Assembly: GCA_046704255.1 (NCBI GenBank)
Contig: JBJKSH010000119.1
Location: forward strand, 1-18,282
Origin: FEN-1297 sp046704255
GTDB taxonomy: Bacteria; Bacteroidota; Ignavibacteria; Ignavibacteriales; Ignavibacteriaceae
DNA length: 18,282 nt
Direction of reading: 5' to 3'
Shown: positions 7,265-15,956 of the stretch, piece after piece
How the letters are laid out: every line of letters begins with the position of its first letter
Position numbering within the stretch: position 1 is the first letter of the stretch
Made by a program: the position numbers and the translations under genes
The notes under the pieces: generated by a model
Database searches by the model: none
The model's input: only the letters and a program-made list of their open reading frames with translations
Told to the model about the DNA's origin: nothing

Positions 7265-9505
7265 TTATTTCAACAAAACCATCTTTCTTGTCTGAATAAA
7301 GCTGCCCGCTTCAATCCTGTAATAATAAACACCGCTTGCAAGATTAGTACCGTTAAAATTAATTGAGTGATTACCGGCAGTGTAATATTGGTTTGCAAGC
7401 TGTATTACTTTCTGGCCCAATTGATTGTAAACCGTAATATTTACTCTTTCTGCTTTCGGTAAAGCAAAATTTATTTTAGTAGTAGGATTAAAAGGATTGG
7501 GGTAGTTTTGAGAAAGCGAAAATTGTTTTGGCGTTAATACTAACTCTTGCTTAACTCCCGTAACCAATCCTACATAAGCATGAATAAGGTACAAAGCCAC
7601 AGTTGAATCAGTTGAAGAAAGAAAATACCAGCCCGGAGAAGTTACGCCATCCGAAGTTTGTAAATAAGTAAGATTATGATAATAGGATTGCCCGGGATAA
7701 TCTGTTACCATTAATGCAGGAGCATCGGGCTTTCGTCCAACTACAAAACCGACTGCAAAAGGCTGGTCTGTGCTTATATGGTAGGATCTTAAATCCACAC
7801 TGCTCCAGTTTTTATACGGAACGGGGTACGGAACGGCTGTTGAATCATTAATTGAAACTGAAATAGGTTTTGCAAGTGGTTTACCAAAAGGCGTTGGAAA
7901 AGAATTCCCTGTGTACTGCCAAATCCCGCCGATCATAGTCCCGGCTCTTCTTAAAGCAACTCTAATTGAATCAAGAGTTCCGCCTGCTACAGCATCAAAG
8001 GTAACACACATGGTATCGCCCGAAGTTAAAAGATAATAGCCTGTTGGCTGAGAGTTATCCCACTGTAATTCTGTTACATTGGATTTTGCAGTACCAGAAG
8101 CCTGAATTTTATAAATTACAGATGAAGCCTGGTTTGTATCTTCAACCGCAAACCTAATTGTTGTATATGTTGTACCGAAATCCGGAATTGAAAAAGAAGA
8201 ATTTAAAGGAACATCTACAACCTTTGGAGTTCCGCTGCCGATTTCTATAGCTTTAACCACTAAGGAATTAGAAGATGACGAAAAAGTTATATTAAGATTA
8301 CTACCGTTTGTAAAAGCAAAATATTGGGCGGCAAGCGGATTAACAGTATCCGTTTCCGAAACATTAGGATTATAATAAGTTTTACTAACGGATAAAGGAA
8401 GATTAGGATAAGTATATCCGTACGCGGTATCTACCGAACGGTCGTTAAGTTCGTTCGCTATTTCCCAGTTTTGGAATAGCTGTGTAAATGTTACCGGCTG
8501 ATTCGTTGAAGTTAATACATGTGATAATCCGGCTATGCCGGTTAAATTGTCCTGAACAATGTGTTTAAAAATTCCAACACCAAACTGACTATCCCAGTAT
8601 AAAAAATAGCGCTGGGCACGGGCGTAATCGTTTAAGACTAATGTGCTGTTGTTTCCTCTCCAGTCAAAAAGATAATGATTAGGTTCGCCGGCATACAATG
8701 ATTGGAATGATGCCGGGAATCCTGCATTTACTTCTGCAAACATAGAAAGCCCTTCATTAATAAATGTCAGTTCAGGATTAGTCTGATGGTAATTCCAGTT
8801 TATCATATGTTGAAATTCATGTGCACATGTTTCCAAAGCAGTCTCCAGGCCGCCGGCGGTTGTAAGATCGGTAGGGTTGCAATCCATGTAATAAATTTCA
8901 GCATCGTTGCTGTATGTTTGGGTTGTTTCGTTTAACGAATTAAAGTAACCGGCAACCCATCCTCCGGTACCGTTATATCCGTCTTTAATATCCAAAATTT
9001 CAATTATTATACGAGGATCATTGTCAACGTCCGGCGGTTTACCAAATGTTTGTACATCAGTTTGGTAAATACCCTGGCCGGGGTTTGCTGGAGTTTTATT
9101 ATCAAAATAATTTATAACCGAATCGACAGCTGCTTGATTAACCTTACCGTTTGTCCAGGATGTGTTTTCAACAAACACATAACAATATTTACCGACTCCC
9201 CTGCATGTGGAAGGAACCTGATAATATGAGCTAGTTGAATAATTATATGACCACCAGCTTTTAGTAGAACCGACAGTAAAATTCCATGCAGTTGTTTTTC
9301 GTAGTCTCATTTTCGAAATCATATCCGGGTGAGACTTAATATATGCTGCGGTTTCTTTAATTTGTTTTTGTAATAATATGCTTCCGCCTATTGGGTAACT
9401 TTTTATGGCCGGTTCTCTTTGAATGTTTTTCTTTATCAAACTCTGTGCAAAACCATTATATCCATACGTTACTAATAAAACCATCACAATATATACAAAT
9501 CGCAT
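7265..9505 (-). CDS. Secreted T9SS-sorted zinc metalloprotease, copy 1 (M30/hyicolysin-like)
   Basis: This 746-residue protein starts with a signal peptide (hydrophobic residues 4-19, likely cut after GFAQ at 18-21). The protease region has HEFQH (His229, Glu230, His233) followed at +18 by Glu251 in INEGLSMFAE, a gluzincin layout; HExQHMIN with a downstream NEG resembles peptidase family M30. Cys101, Cys108 and Cys209 are shared with the paralog and may form disulfides. A beta-rich region spans about 380-650. The last ~85 residues are a T9SS type A sorting domain (SLSQNYPNPFNP at 663-674, SGVYYYRIEAG, KMVLLK). It should therefore cross the outer membrane by T9SS and be released or surface-bound. 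Start is supported by AGAGGT upstream. It lies 155 bp downstream of its paralog on the same strand. The family assignment is from motif recognition only. Confidence 0.85.
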   Translation of the reverse strand: MRFVYIVMVLLVTYGYNGFAQSLIKKNIQREPAIKSYPIGGSILLQKQIKETAAYIKSHPDMISKMRLRKTTAWNFTVGSTKSWWSYNYSTSSYYQVPSTCRGVGKYCYVFVENTSWTNGKVNQAAVDSVINYFDNKTPANPGQGIYQTDVQTFGKPPDVDNDPRIIIEILDIKDGYNGTGGWVAGYFNSLNETTQTYSNDAEIYYMDCNPTDLTTAGGLETALETCAHEFQHMINWNYHQTNPELTFINEGLSMFAEVNAGFPASFQSLYAGEPNHYLFDWRGNNSTLVLNDYARAQRYFLYWDSQFGVGIFKHIVQDNLTGIAGLSHVLTSTNQPVTFTQLFQNWEIANELNDRSVDTAYGYTYPNLPLSVSKTYYNPNVSETDTVNPLAAQYFAFTNGSNLNITFSSSSNSLVVKAIEIGSGTPKVVDVPLNSSFSIPDFGTTYTTIRFAVEDTNQASSVIYKIQASGTAKSNVTELQWDNSQPTGYYLLTSGDTMCVTFDAVAGGTLDSIRVALRRAGTMIGGIWQYTGNSFPTPFGKPLAKPISVSINDSTAVPYPVPYKNWSSVDLRSYHISTDQPFAVGFVVGRKPDAPALMVTDYPGQSYYHNLTYLQTSDGVTSPGWYFLSSTDSTVALYLIHAYVGLVTGVKQELVLTPKQFSLSQNYPNPFNPTTKINFALPKAERVNITVYNQLGQKVIQLANQYYTAGNHSINFNGTNLASGVYYYRIEAGSFIQTRKMVLLK

Positions 9506-9605
9506 CGTTACCTCTTTTTAATTATAAAATACGAAGAAAAGTGTTTACTAATACACCGGTTCAATTTTATAAATTAAATTATTGTATGATGTGCTCCAAG
9601 TGGCA

Positions 9606-9635
9606 GATATAGCCTAAAGCTAGTAGAGGTGACAA
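9606..9635 (-). promoter_or_regulatory. Possible promoter of protease copy 1
   Basis: On the minus strand TTGTCA (9630-9635) and TATATC (9606-9611) are separated by 18 bp, giving a plausible -35/-10 pair about 100 bp before the ATG at 9505. This would let copy 1 be expressed independently of copy 2. The match is modest and the surroundings are AT-rich. Confidence 0.3.
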
Positions 9636-9660
9636 ATTATTACATTAAAATATGGACTAA

Positions 9661-11901
9661 TCACTTCATCAATATCATTTTTTTAGTTTGTACAAAACTT
9701 CCTGCATTAATCCGATAATAATAAATCCCGCTGGAAAGATTTGAACAATTAATTTCTACTGAGTGTTTACCTGAAGTATATTCTTTATCTGCGGTAACCA
9801 TTATCTGCTGCCCCAGGTTATTATATACAGTGATTCTGACCCTTTCGGCAGCAGGCAGTTTAAAATTAATTTTTGTAGAAGGATTAAAAGGATTAGGATA
9901 ATTCTGGGATAATGAAAATTCTTTCGGAGTTAATTCCAAAACTTTTTTTACGCCGGTAACAGTTATTCCTACATAAGCTCGAATAAGATAAATCCCGATT
10001 GTACTACCGGAGGTTGCAATATAATACCAGTCCGGAGATCCTGAATGGGGATTGTGTTCATAAGTATAGCTATGATACGGATCCTGCCCCGGAAAGTTTG
10101 AAAACATTATACCGGGTTTACCTGCATCTGCTCCCACAACAAACCCTACGGCAAATGCTTTATCTGTATTAATTGATTTTGAAGTTAAATCTAATGTACA
10201 CCAATTTTTGTAAGGCACAGGAAATGGTAAAGAAGTATTTGTTCTTATAGAAGCTGTTACCGGCACAGCTAAAGGTTTACCAAAAGGTGTTGGAAAAGCA
10301 TCTCCAGTAAATTCCCATATTCCGCCGGTTATACTGCCGGCCTGAAAAAGCGCAACTTTAACGGAGTCTAAAGTTCCGCCAGGAACTTCATTAAAAGCAA
10401 CACAAATAGTATCTGAAGGCGATAAATTAAAATATCCAATCGGTTCCGAATTATCATATTTAAGTTCTACTATTTTTTGTGCAAAACCTGAAGCAGTGTA
10501 TGTAACTATTTGTTTTGAAAATTCATTTGTATCTATTAAAGCAAAATGAATTGTTTTATAAACAGAACCGTAATCCGGTTCGGAAAAATTGGTATTAAGC
10601 GGAACGTCCAATACTCTTGCTGTGTTTTCTCCTATTTCTATTGCTTTAATTATTATAGAATTATTTGATGATTGTGGGACAAAATTAATATTAAGATTAC
10701 TGCCGTTGGTAAATGTAATATATTCGGCAGCAAGCCTGTCTATTGTATCAGTAACGGTAACATTAGGATTATAAAAAGTTTTTTCCGTGGATTTAGGTAG
10801 ATTAGGATAAGTATAGCCGAATGCAGGATCAACACTTTTATCATCCAGTTTATTTGCAACTTCCCAGTTAATAAATACATTGGTAAAACTTTTGGATTGC
10901 CCGCATAACAATAAAGAATTATTTAATCCGTCAATACCGGTTAATCCGTTTTGAACTATATATTTAAATATCCCTGTTCCGAACTGGTCATTTAAATAAA
11001 TGGCTAATCTTTGTGAACGGGCATAATCATTAATAAGAGAAGGATCATTTTGGCTTCTCCAATCCAAAAGATAACGATTTGGTTCAGCGGCATAATAAGA
11101 TTGAATATAAGAAGGATAGCCGCAGTTTACCTCTGCAAACTTGGAACAGCTTTCATCTATAAAAGTAAGCTCTGTAAAGATTTTATGATAATTCCAATTT
11201 ATCATATGCTGAAATTCATGCGCAGTAGTTTCTAGCGCAATTTCAATTCCATCGGAGGTTGTTAAGTCGGTAGGATTACAATCCATGTAGTAAATTTCAG
11301 CTTTGTTGCTCCAGGGTTTATCTGTTTCATTATTGGGCGAAAACATTCCTCCAATCCAGCTGCCTATAGTTTCATAAAAATCTTTAATATCGAGTACTAA
11401 AATAATTATATGCGGATCGTTGTCAGCATCAGGCGGTTCTCCAAAAGTTTCTAAATCCATCTGGTAAACACCTTTATTAGGATTAGCCGGGGTTTTATTT
11501 TCAAAGACATTTACAATAGAATCGACTGCAGCCTGGCTTACTTTTTTATTCCACATTGCATCTTCAACAAAGATATAACAGTGATTTCCAATTCCCCTGC
11601 AAGTAGAAGAAACCGGATTATATTGCGACGAAACAAAATTGTATGCATACCAGGTATGCTGTGAACCTATGTGAAAATTCCACCCGGAGGACTTTTCCAA
11701 TTTCATTTTTGAATACATACCCGGGTGTGCTTTAATGTATTCGGCTGCTTCTTTATATTCTTTTTGAAGAAAAATATTTCCGCAAACTGGTAAGCCTTTT
11801 ATACCGGCTTCTTTTTGTTTTGGAACGATAGAAATGTTTTGTGCGGAGTTAAAAGAATTATAGAACACAAATAAAAATGATAAGAAATAAATAAAACGCA
11901 T
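9661..11901 (-). CDS. Secreted T9SS-sorted zinc metalloprotease, copy 2 (M30/hyicolysin-like)
   Basis: Also 746 residues and collinear with the neighbouring copy: signal peptide (cut near NSAQ, 18-21), shared Cys101/Cys108/Cys208, HEFQH (His228, Glu229, His232), beta-rich middle and T9SS type A sorting domain (SLSQNYPNPFNP, SGIYYYRINAG, KMILMK). Similarity runs the full length and is strongest around the active site. Here the third-ligand region reads IDESCSKFAE rather than INEGLSMFAE. Glu250 is kept, but the neighbouring Asn and Gly are replaced and a Cys is introduced. Catalysis may be kept with altered specificity, or weakened. Start is supported by AGAGGGTGAA just before the ATG. The pair arose by tandem duplication (inference from layout and equal length). 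Confidence 0.85.
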   Translation of the reverse strand: MRFIYFLSFLFVFYNSFNSAQNISIVPKQKEAGIKGLPVCGNIFLQKEYKEAAEYIKAHPGMYSKMKLEKSSGWNFHIGSQHTWYAYNFVSSQYNPVSSTCRGIGNHCYIFVEDAMWNKKVSQAAVDSIVNVFENKTPANPNKGVYQMDLETFGEPPDADNDPHIIILVLDIKDFYETIGSWIGGMFSPNNETDKPWSNKAEIYYMDCNPTDLTTSDGIEIALETTAHEFQHMINWNYHKIFTELTFIDESCSKFAEVNCGYPSYIQSYYAAEPNRYLLDWRSQNDPSLINDYARSQRLAIYLNDQFGTGIFKYIVQNGLTGIDGLNNSLLLCGQSKSFTNVFINWEVANKLDDKSVDPAFGYTYPNLPKSTEKTFYNPNVTVTDTIDRLAAEYITFTNGSNLNINFVPQSSNNSIIIKAIEIGENTARVLDVPLNTNFSEPDYGSVYKTIHFALIDTNEFSKQIVTYTASGFAQKIVELKYDNSEPIGYFNLSPSDTICVAFNEVPGGTLDSVKVALFQAGSITGGIWEFTGDAFPTPFGKPLAVPVTASIRTNTSLPFPVPYKNWCTLDLTSKSINTDKAFAVGFVVGADAGKPGIMFSNFPGQDPYHSYTYEHNPHSGSPDWYYIATSGSTIGIYLIRAYVGITVTGVKKVLELTPKEFSLSQNYPNPFNPSTKINFKLPAAERVRITVYNNLGQQIMVTADKEYTSGKHSVEINCSNLSSGIYYYRINAGSFVQTKKMILMK

Positions 11902-11994
11902 TTCACCCTCTTGTTTTTATTAAGCTATTGGCCTACTTAATATACGTTTTTTCTTTTACGTAATGTAAAGCTAAATAAAAGACATCAAATCATC

Positions 11995-12855
11995 TTACTC
12001 ATTTTCAAGTTTTTCTTTGCAAACCTGAAGTACCTTTAGCTGCTTGTCATTTAATTTCGGATAATCAATCGGTAATTTGCTCATTGTATCTACAATTATT
12101 TCCGAAACTGCAAGACGCATGTACCACTTATGATCTGCGGGAATAATATACCAGGGTGCATACCTGGTGCTTGTATCTGAGATGGCTTCTTGAAAGCAAT
12201 TTTGGTATTCATCCCAGTATTCTCTTTCTCTCAAATCGGATTCGGAAAATTTCCAGTTCCTGGATTTTTTATCGATTCGTTTTAAAAACCTCCTCTTTTG
12301 TTCATCTTTAGAAACATGAAGAAAAAACTTTAAAATTACGGTACCGTTATCGGAAAGATATTTTTCAAAATTATTTATTTCTTTAAATCGCTTCTGCCAG
12401 ATGTTTCCTTTTATTAATTCCGGAGGTATTTTTTCATTCTCTATTAAATTGTGAACTCTTACTACCAAAACTTCTTCGTAATAAGAGCGGTTGAAAATGC
12501 CAATCTTACCCCGATCAGGTAGGGCTTTGTTTATTCGCCATAGGTAATTATGATTTAGTTCTTCAACTGAGGGCTGCTTAAAGCTGTATACCTGAGTGCC
12601 CTGCGGATTCAACCCGCTCATAACATGTTTAATAGTACCGTCCTTGCCGGCAGCATCCATTGCCTGAAAAATAAGAAGCATTGAATATTTATCTTCTGCA
12701 TAAAGTTTTCCCTGCAGTTTAATCATCTTCTTAATATTTTTTTTAAGATTTTCACCGGCGTCCTTTTTAGAACTATAATTGCCTGTATCATCGGTTTTAT
12801 AATTTGAAAGGTCTACTTTTGTATTTGGTTTTACAAGAAAGCTGCTGCCGTCCAT
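11995..12855 (-). CDS. ppk2: PPK2-family polyphosphate:nucleotide phosphotransferase
   Basis: This 286-residue cytoplasmic enzyme uses inorganic polyphosphate to phosphorylate nucleoside mono- or diphosphates. Visible motifs are Walker A (AMDAAGKDG, Lys71), the adjoining TIKHVMSGLNPQG, Walker B (IFNRSYYEEVLVVRVH, about 120-135) and the basic lid region RRFLKRIDKKSRNWKFSESD (188-207). Length and the MSGxNPQG segment resemble the branch containing AMP- and ADP-using (class III-type) enzymes, but subclass cannot be fixed by eye. It is a single-gene unit with its own promoter candidate at 12903-12931. AAGAGATG precedes the ATG as a weak ribosome site. The 93-bp gap to the downstream protease gene lacks a strong terminator. 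Confidence 0.92.
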   Translation of the reverse strand: MDGSSFLVKPNTKVDLSNYKTDDTGNYSSKKDAGENLKKNIKKMIKLQGKLYAEDKYSMLLIFQAMDAAGKDGTIKHVMSGLNPQGTQVYSFKQPSVEELNHNYLWRINKALPDRGKIGIFNRSYYEEVLVVRVHNLIENEKIPPELIKGNIWQKRFKEINNFEKYLSDNGTVILKFFLHVSKDEQKRRFLKRIDKKSRNWKFSESDLREREYWDEYQNCFQEAISDTSTRYAPWYIIPADHKWYMRLAVSEIIVDTMSKLPIDYPKLNDKQLKVLQVCKEKLENE

Positions 12856-12902
12856 TTTTTCATCTCTTCAAAATATTAAAAGTACCGCAATCTTATGTTT
12901 GA

Positions 12903-12931
12903 AATATAGATCATTAAAAAGCGTTATACAA
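12903..12931 (-). promoter_or_regulatory. Sigma-70-type promoter of ppk2
   Basis: On the minus strand TTGTAT (12926-12931) and TATATT (12903-12908) are separated by exactly 17 bp. Transcription would start near 12896, about 40 nt before the ppk2 ATG at 12855. It is one of the better -35/-10 matches in this window. Confidence 0.45.
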
Positions 12932-13066
12932 TACCCTCATTTTTAAAGGAATGTAGTCTGCAAAAGAAAATTTATACCCTTTTGTACAATAAAAAATTTG
13001 AAATAATGTTATTAATAAGGATGGTTTGTAATTCAAATGTTCAATTGTTAAGAATTATTCATTCAA

Positions 13067-13342
13067 TTAATTAGAATAATTAAACTTTACACCACAAGAA
13101 ATATCAAAAGAATTCAATCGGGTTTTTATACTGCTCAGGCAAGCCGCGGCAGTTTTCAAAAACTTTGCTTTCTTATACGGAAAGATACAACGGTTAAAAT
13201 TTATTTTTATAAACGGAATTTTACTCCCGCTGTGCTTTAACGAGGTTAAGATATCAACCGTTACCGCAGTTAATGAATGCTTCTGCCTGCCTGAGCTTTT
13301 TAATATTTTTAGTAGAGACGTAAAACGATAAACGTTATTCAT
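13067..13342 (-). CDS. Doubtful small hypothetical protein downstream of groES
   Basis: A 91-codon frame starts 32 bp after the groES stop on the same strand. The product is very basic, with only two Asp and no Glu, and has scattered Cys; it matches no family I know. No Shine-Dalgarno site lies at a suitable distance: AGGAG is about 25 nt upstream and better placed for a GTG in another frame that stops after eight codons. It could be a chance frame, a decayed gene or a genuine small protein. I lean towards not coding. Confidence 0.2.
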   Translation of the reverse strand: MNNVYRFTSLLKILKSSGRQKHSLTAVTVDILTSLKHSGSKIPFIKINFNRCIFPYKKAKFLKTAAACLSSIKTRLNSFDISCGVKFNYSN

Positions 13343-13374
13343 TATTTTTATTGCGTCTCACTTTTTCTCCTGCA

Positions 13375-13647
13375 CTAATCTTCAATTACGGCAAGAATAT
13401 CGGATCTTTGAACAATCTTATAACTCTTATTATCAAAGCTTATTTCTTCACCGCCGTATTTGGCAAACAATACTTTGTCGCCTTCTTTAATTTTTTCTTT
13501 TAAATCTTCATCAGTACCGACAGCAATTACTCTTCCCATTATTGGTTTTTCTTTTGCTGTGTCGGGGATGTAAAGACCGGACGCAGTCTTTTGTTCCTCT
13601 TCAATTAATTCCAAAACAAGACGATCGTCCATTGGTTTTATTTTCAT
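13375..13647 (-). CDS. groES: Co-chaperonin GroES
   Basis: This 90-residue protein is the lid of the GroEL chamber. It has the family N-terminus MKIKPMDDRLVLE, the mobile loop at about 17-34 with the GroEL-contacting triplet Leu-Tyr-Ile at 25-27, GRVIAVG, the KEGDKVLFAKYGGEEI segment and the C-terminal SDILAVIED. It appears intact. A strong GGAGGA Shine-Dalgarno (13651-13656) lies directly before the ATG. It follows glutaredoxin by 10 bp, implying one transcript. GroEL is not next to it, unlike the common groES-groEL operon, so this may be an extra copy or a genome where the two are split. Confidence 0.95.
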   Translation of the reverse strand: MKIKPMDDRLVLELIEEEQKTASGLYIPDTAKEKPIMGRVIAVGTDEDLKEKIKEGDKVLFAKYGGEEISFDNKSYKIVQRSDILAVIED

Positions 13648-13657
13648 TTTTCCTCCG

Positions 13658-13906
13658 CTAACCTTTAATATTTAACATTTGATTAATTTTGGGTCTGTCG
13701 AATCCTATAATTGGCCGGTTATTAATTAAAATAACGGGTACACCGGTTTGGCCGGTTTTCCTTTGTAAATCTCTTGCCGCAGAAATATCCCGGCTTACAT
13801 CTACTTCCGTGAATCTAATGCTTTTTTCTCTTAGATATCTTTTGGCAGCATTGCAAAAACTGCAAGTAGGAGTAGTAAACATTATTACTTTTGGTTGTGT
13901 TTGCAT
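13658..13906 (-). CDS. Glutaredoxin-family thiol-disulfide protein
   Basis: This 82-residue protein has a thioredoxin fold with redox motif CSFC (Cys15, Cys18) after the first beta strand (VIMFTTPT), the cis-Pro motif TGVPV (Pro57) and the late GFD turn (68-70). The length suits a glutaredoxin/NrdH-like redoxin. It would reduce disulfides in the cytoplasm; whether glutathione or another thiol is its partner is not visible. It is the first gene of a two-gene unit with groES. Only a weak ribosome site is seen before the ATG. Confidence 0.88.
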   Translation of the reverse strand: MQTQPKVIMFTTPTCSFCNAAKRYLREKSIRFTEVDVSRDISAARDLQRKTGQTGVPVILINNRPIIGFDRPKINQMLNIKG

Positions 13907-14140
13907 TTTATACCATAAATCTGTTTTTAATCTAAGGTAAGATGAAAAAAGGCGTGTTTGGTTTCAGAAAAATTCTTCTTTTTAATAGGAAATTTTTTTG
14001 GATTTGAATTTGAGTAGAAAATATTCCTGGCTGTTCGATAATTATTCTTATTCTGCCCAATTTAGATTAAAAGCACCACATACTTTAAATATAAAAAATA
14101 CTTCACTCAAATCTTTCTTTATATTTAACCGGAAATATTT

Positions 14141-14161
14141 TTAACCGTCCGTGTTGGTTAA
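14141..14161 (-). terminator. Weak hairpin after the deacylase gene
   Basis: TTAACC and GGTTAA pair around a 9-nt loop, 16 bp beyond the deacylase stop. On the minus strand AAATATTT follows, not a proper T tract. A weak terminator is possible. The rest of 13907-14177 is AT-rich with nothing else I can name. Confidence 0.25.
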
Positions 14162-14177
14162 TAAATTCAAACAAGTA

Positions 14178-15866
14178 TTAACTCCTCAAAACTTTTCCCG
14201 GAAAAGCACCGGTATGTTCTCCTTGGTTAATAACAATCTCACCGTTAACAATTACATAGTGTATGCCTTTAGGATACTGATTTGGTTCCGTATATGTTGC
14301 TTTATCCTGTATCCTCTCAAAATCGAATATAACTATGTCCGCAGCTTTTCCTTTTTGAATTCGCCCGCGATCTTTTAATCCTAATTTATCTGCAGGCATA
14401 GAGGTCATCTTTTTAATCATTTCTTCAAGAGTGCAAATATTTTTTTCGCGCACATACTTTGCAATTGCACGCGGGAATGTTCCGTAAGCTCTTGGGTGAG
14501 CTATATTTTTATTCATTGGAGGATAAGGCGCATGCGCACCGGCATCTGAAGCAATCATAACCCGGGGGTGCGCAATTATTATGTCCGTTGATTTCTCTTC
14601 CATTCCAAAGCCGGAAATTTCAACTTTATTTTCACTCTCAATTATTATTTGAACAGCAGTATCGTAATATTCCTTTCCCGATTCATCAGCAATTTGTTTG
14701 ATTGTTTTGCCTTGATAATTTTTAAGTTCATCCTGTTTTAAGCTGGAAATTAAAATCCCGTTCCAGCCGCCGTCCAGGTTGCTTACTTTGGTTTCCGCAT
14801 ATAATTTTATTTTTTCTTTTAAAGAAGAGTCTTTAAGCCTTTCCAAAAACTTTTCGGTTCCGCCATCTCTTGCCCACAACGGAAAAAAATTTGCGAGGCC
14901 TGTAAAATAAGCCAGATAAGGATAGCGGTCTGCATGAACTTCAATCCCTTCCTGTATTGCTTTATTAATTTTTTCTAATGCAGCATCAGCTTTATACCAG
15001 TTGGATTTACCGGAAACTTTTAAGTGAGAAATTTCCAGCCGCGAACCGGATTCTTTAGCAATTCTGATTGATTCGTCAATTGCTTCAAGGACTGTGTTAT
15101 CTTCGTTTCGCATATGGGTTGCGTATATACGGAATTTTTCCGGAGCGGCTTTGCACAATTCAGGTAATTCTTCTGTTGTGGCAAAACTGCCGGGAGTATA
15201 TTCCAATCCTGTAGAAATGCCAATGGCCCCGCCTTCAATTGCATTTTCCACTTCCTGGCGCATTTTATTCATTTCATTCTTAGAGGCAGGCTTGTCATCC
15301 AATCCAACTACAAATTCCCGGATAGTGCCCAGCCCTATCATAGTTGCAAAGTTCGGTGAAAATTTTCGGGAAGAAAAATTGTCTAGAAATTCTTTTAAAT
15401 TTCTCCAGGATAGTTCTTCACCGTATTCGTCTTTGAAATCAGTTAAAGTTTTTTCCAAATCCGGGCCGCCAACCGGGCCCCACGAAGAGCCGTCCTGCCC
15501 CGCAATTTCTGTTGTTACACCCTGCCGTATTTTGCTTTCTGCTTTTGGATTAATAATTAAATTCGTATCGGTATGTGAATGAATATCTATAAATCCCGGG
15601 GCAGCTATTAGCCCTCTGCCGTCTATAATTGTACCGGCGCTTGCGTTAGTAAAATTTCCAATGTCAGCAATAATTCCGTCTCTTATTCCTATGTCTGCAT
15701 TATAACTTATGTTTCCTGTTCCGTCTATTATTTTTCCGTTCTTAATTAGAATATCAAAAGCCGGCCGGATAGAAATTTTTCCTATACCTGAAGTTCCCAA
15801 GACAAATGATGATAAACCGATCAGTGAAGTTTTTTCTAAGAAATTCCTTCGATTAATTTTTTTCAT
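14178..15866 (-). CDS. Tat-exported N-acyl-D-amino-acid deacylase-like amidohydrolase
   Basis: The 562-residue protein begins with a twin-arginine signal (NRRNFLEKT then a hydrophobic stretch, residues 5-24), so it should be exported folded and metal-loaded. It belongs to the amidohydrolase superfamily, closest in pattern to D-aminoacylase, which removes acyl groups from N-acyl-D-amino acids. Metal-site motifs are GFIDIHSHTD (His96, His98), ATHMRNED (His251), EISHLK (His281) and ASDAGAHAP (Asp441). The usual bridging Cys, in a GNCG-type segment after RQGVTT, is Asp125 here (AGQDG). The C-terminal half ends with the beta-sandwich sequence GRIQKGKAADIVIFD. GGGAAGAC precedes the ATG. The substrate may be a D-amino-acid derivative or dipeptide; this is inference. 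Confidence 0.88.
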   Translation of the reverse strand: MKKINRRNFLEKTSLIGLSSFVLGTSGIGKISIRPAFDILIKNGKIIDGTGNISYNADIGIRDGIIADIGNFTNASAGTIIDGRGLIAAPGFIDIHSHTDTNLIINPKAESKIRQGVTTEIAGQDGSSWGPVGGPDLEKTLTDFKDEYGEELSWRNLKEFLDNFSSRKFSPNFATMIGLGTIREFVVGLDDKPASKNEMNKMRQEVENAIEGGAIGISTGLEYTPGSFATTEELPELCKAAPEKFRIYATHMRNEDNTVLEAIDESIRIAKESGSRLEISHLKVSGKSNWYKADAALEKINKAIQEGIEVHADRYPYLAYFTGLANFFPLWARDGGTEKFLERLKDSSLKEKIKLYAETKVSNLDGGWNGILISSLKQDELKNYQGKTIKQIADESGKEYYDTAVQIIIESENKVEISGFGMEEKSTDIIIAHPRVMIASDAGAHAPYPPMNKNIAHPRAYGTFPRAIAKYVREKNICTLEEMIKKMTSMPADKLGLKDRGRIQKGKAADIVIFDFERIQDKATYTEPNQYPKGIHYVIVNGEIVINQGEHTGAFPGKVLRS

Positions 15867-15956
15867 GATGTCTTCCCGCTTTATAAGTTTTTTAATTTTG
15901 GAAAATGTTAATTTAGAAAAAACAGGAGTTAGAATAAAGAATTATGAATCGTAAGG

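Larger units (their letters stand above)
12856..13374. other. 519-bp gap between ppk2 and groES
   Basis: The part nearest ppk2 holds its promoter candidate. The next stretch, to about 13066, is AT-rich with no recognisable gene, tRNA or terminator. The part nearest groES holds a doubtful 91-codon frame and the inverted repeat GAGACG/CGTCTC (13315-13320 and 13354-13359). A groEL gene, which usually follows groES, is not here. Confidence 0.6.

Noticed and set aside
13689..13940. 83-codon plus-strand frame opposite glutaredoxin
   Set aside because: Complement of a clear glutaredoxin gene, with no domain of its own.
15094..15582. 162-codon plus-strand frame opposite the deacylase gene
   Set aside because: It is the complement of a strongly conserved amidohydrolase; its Ser/Phe/Pro-rich product looks like an antisense artefact.
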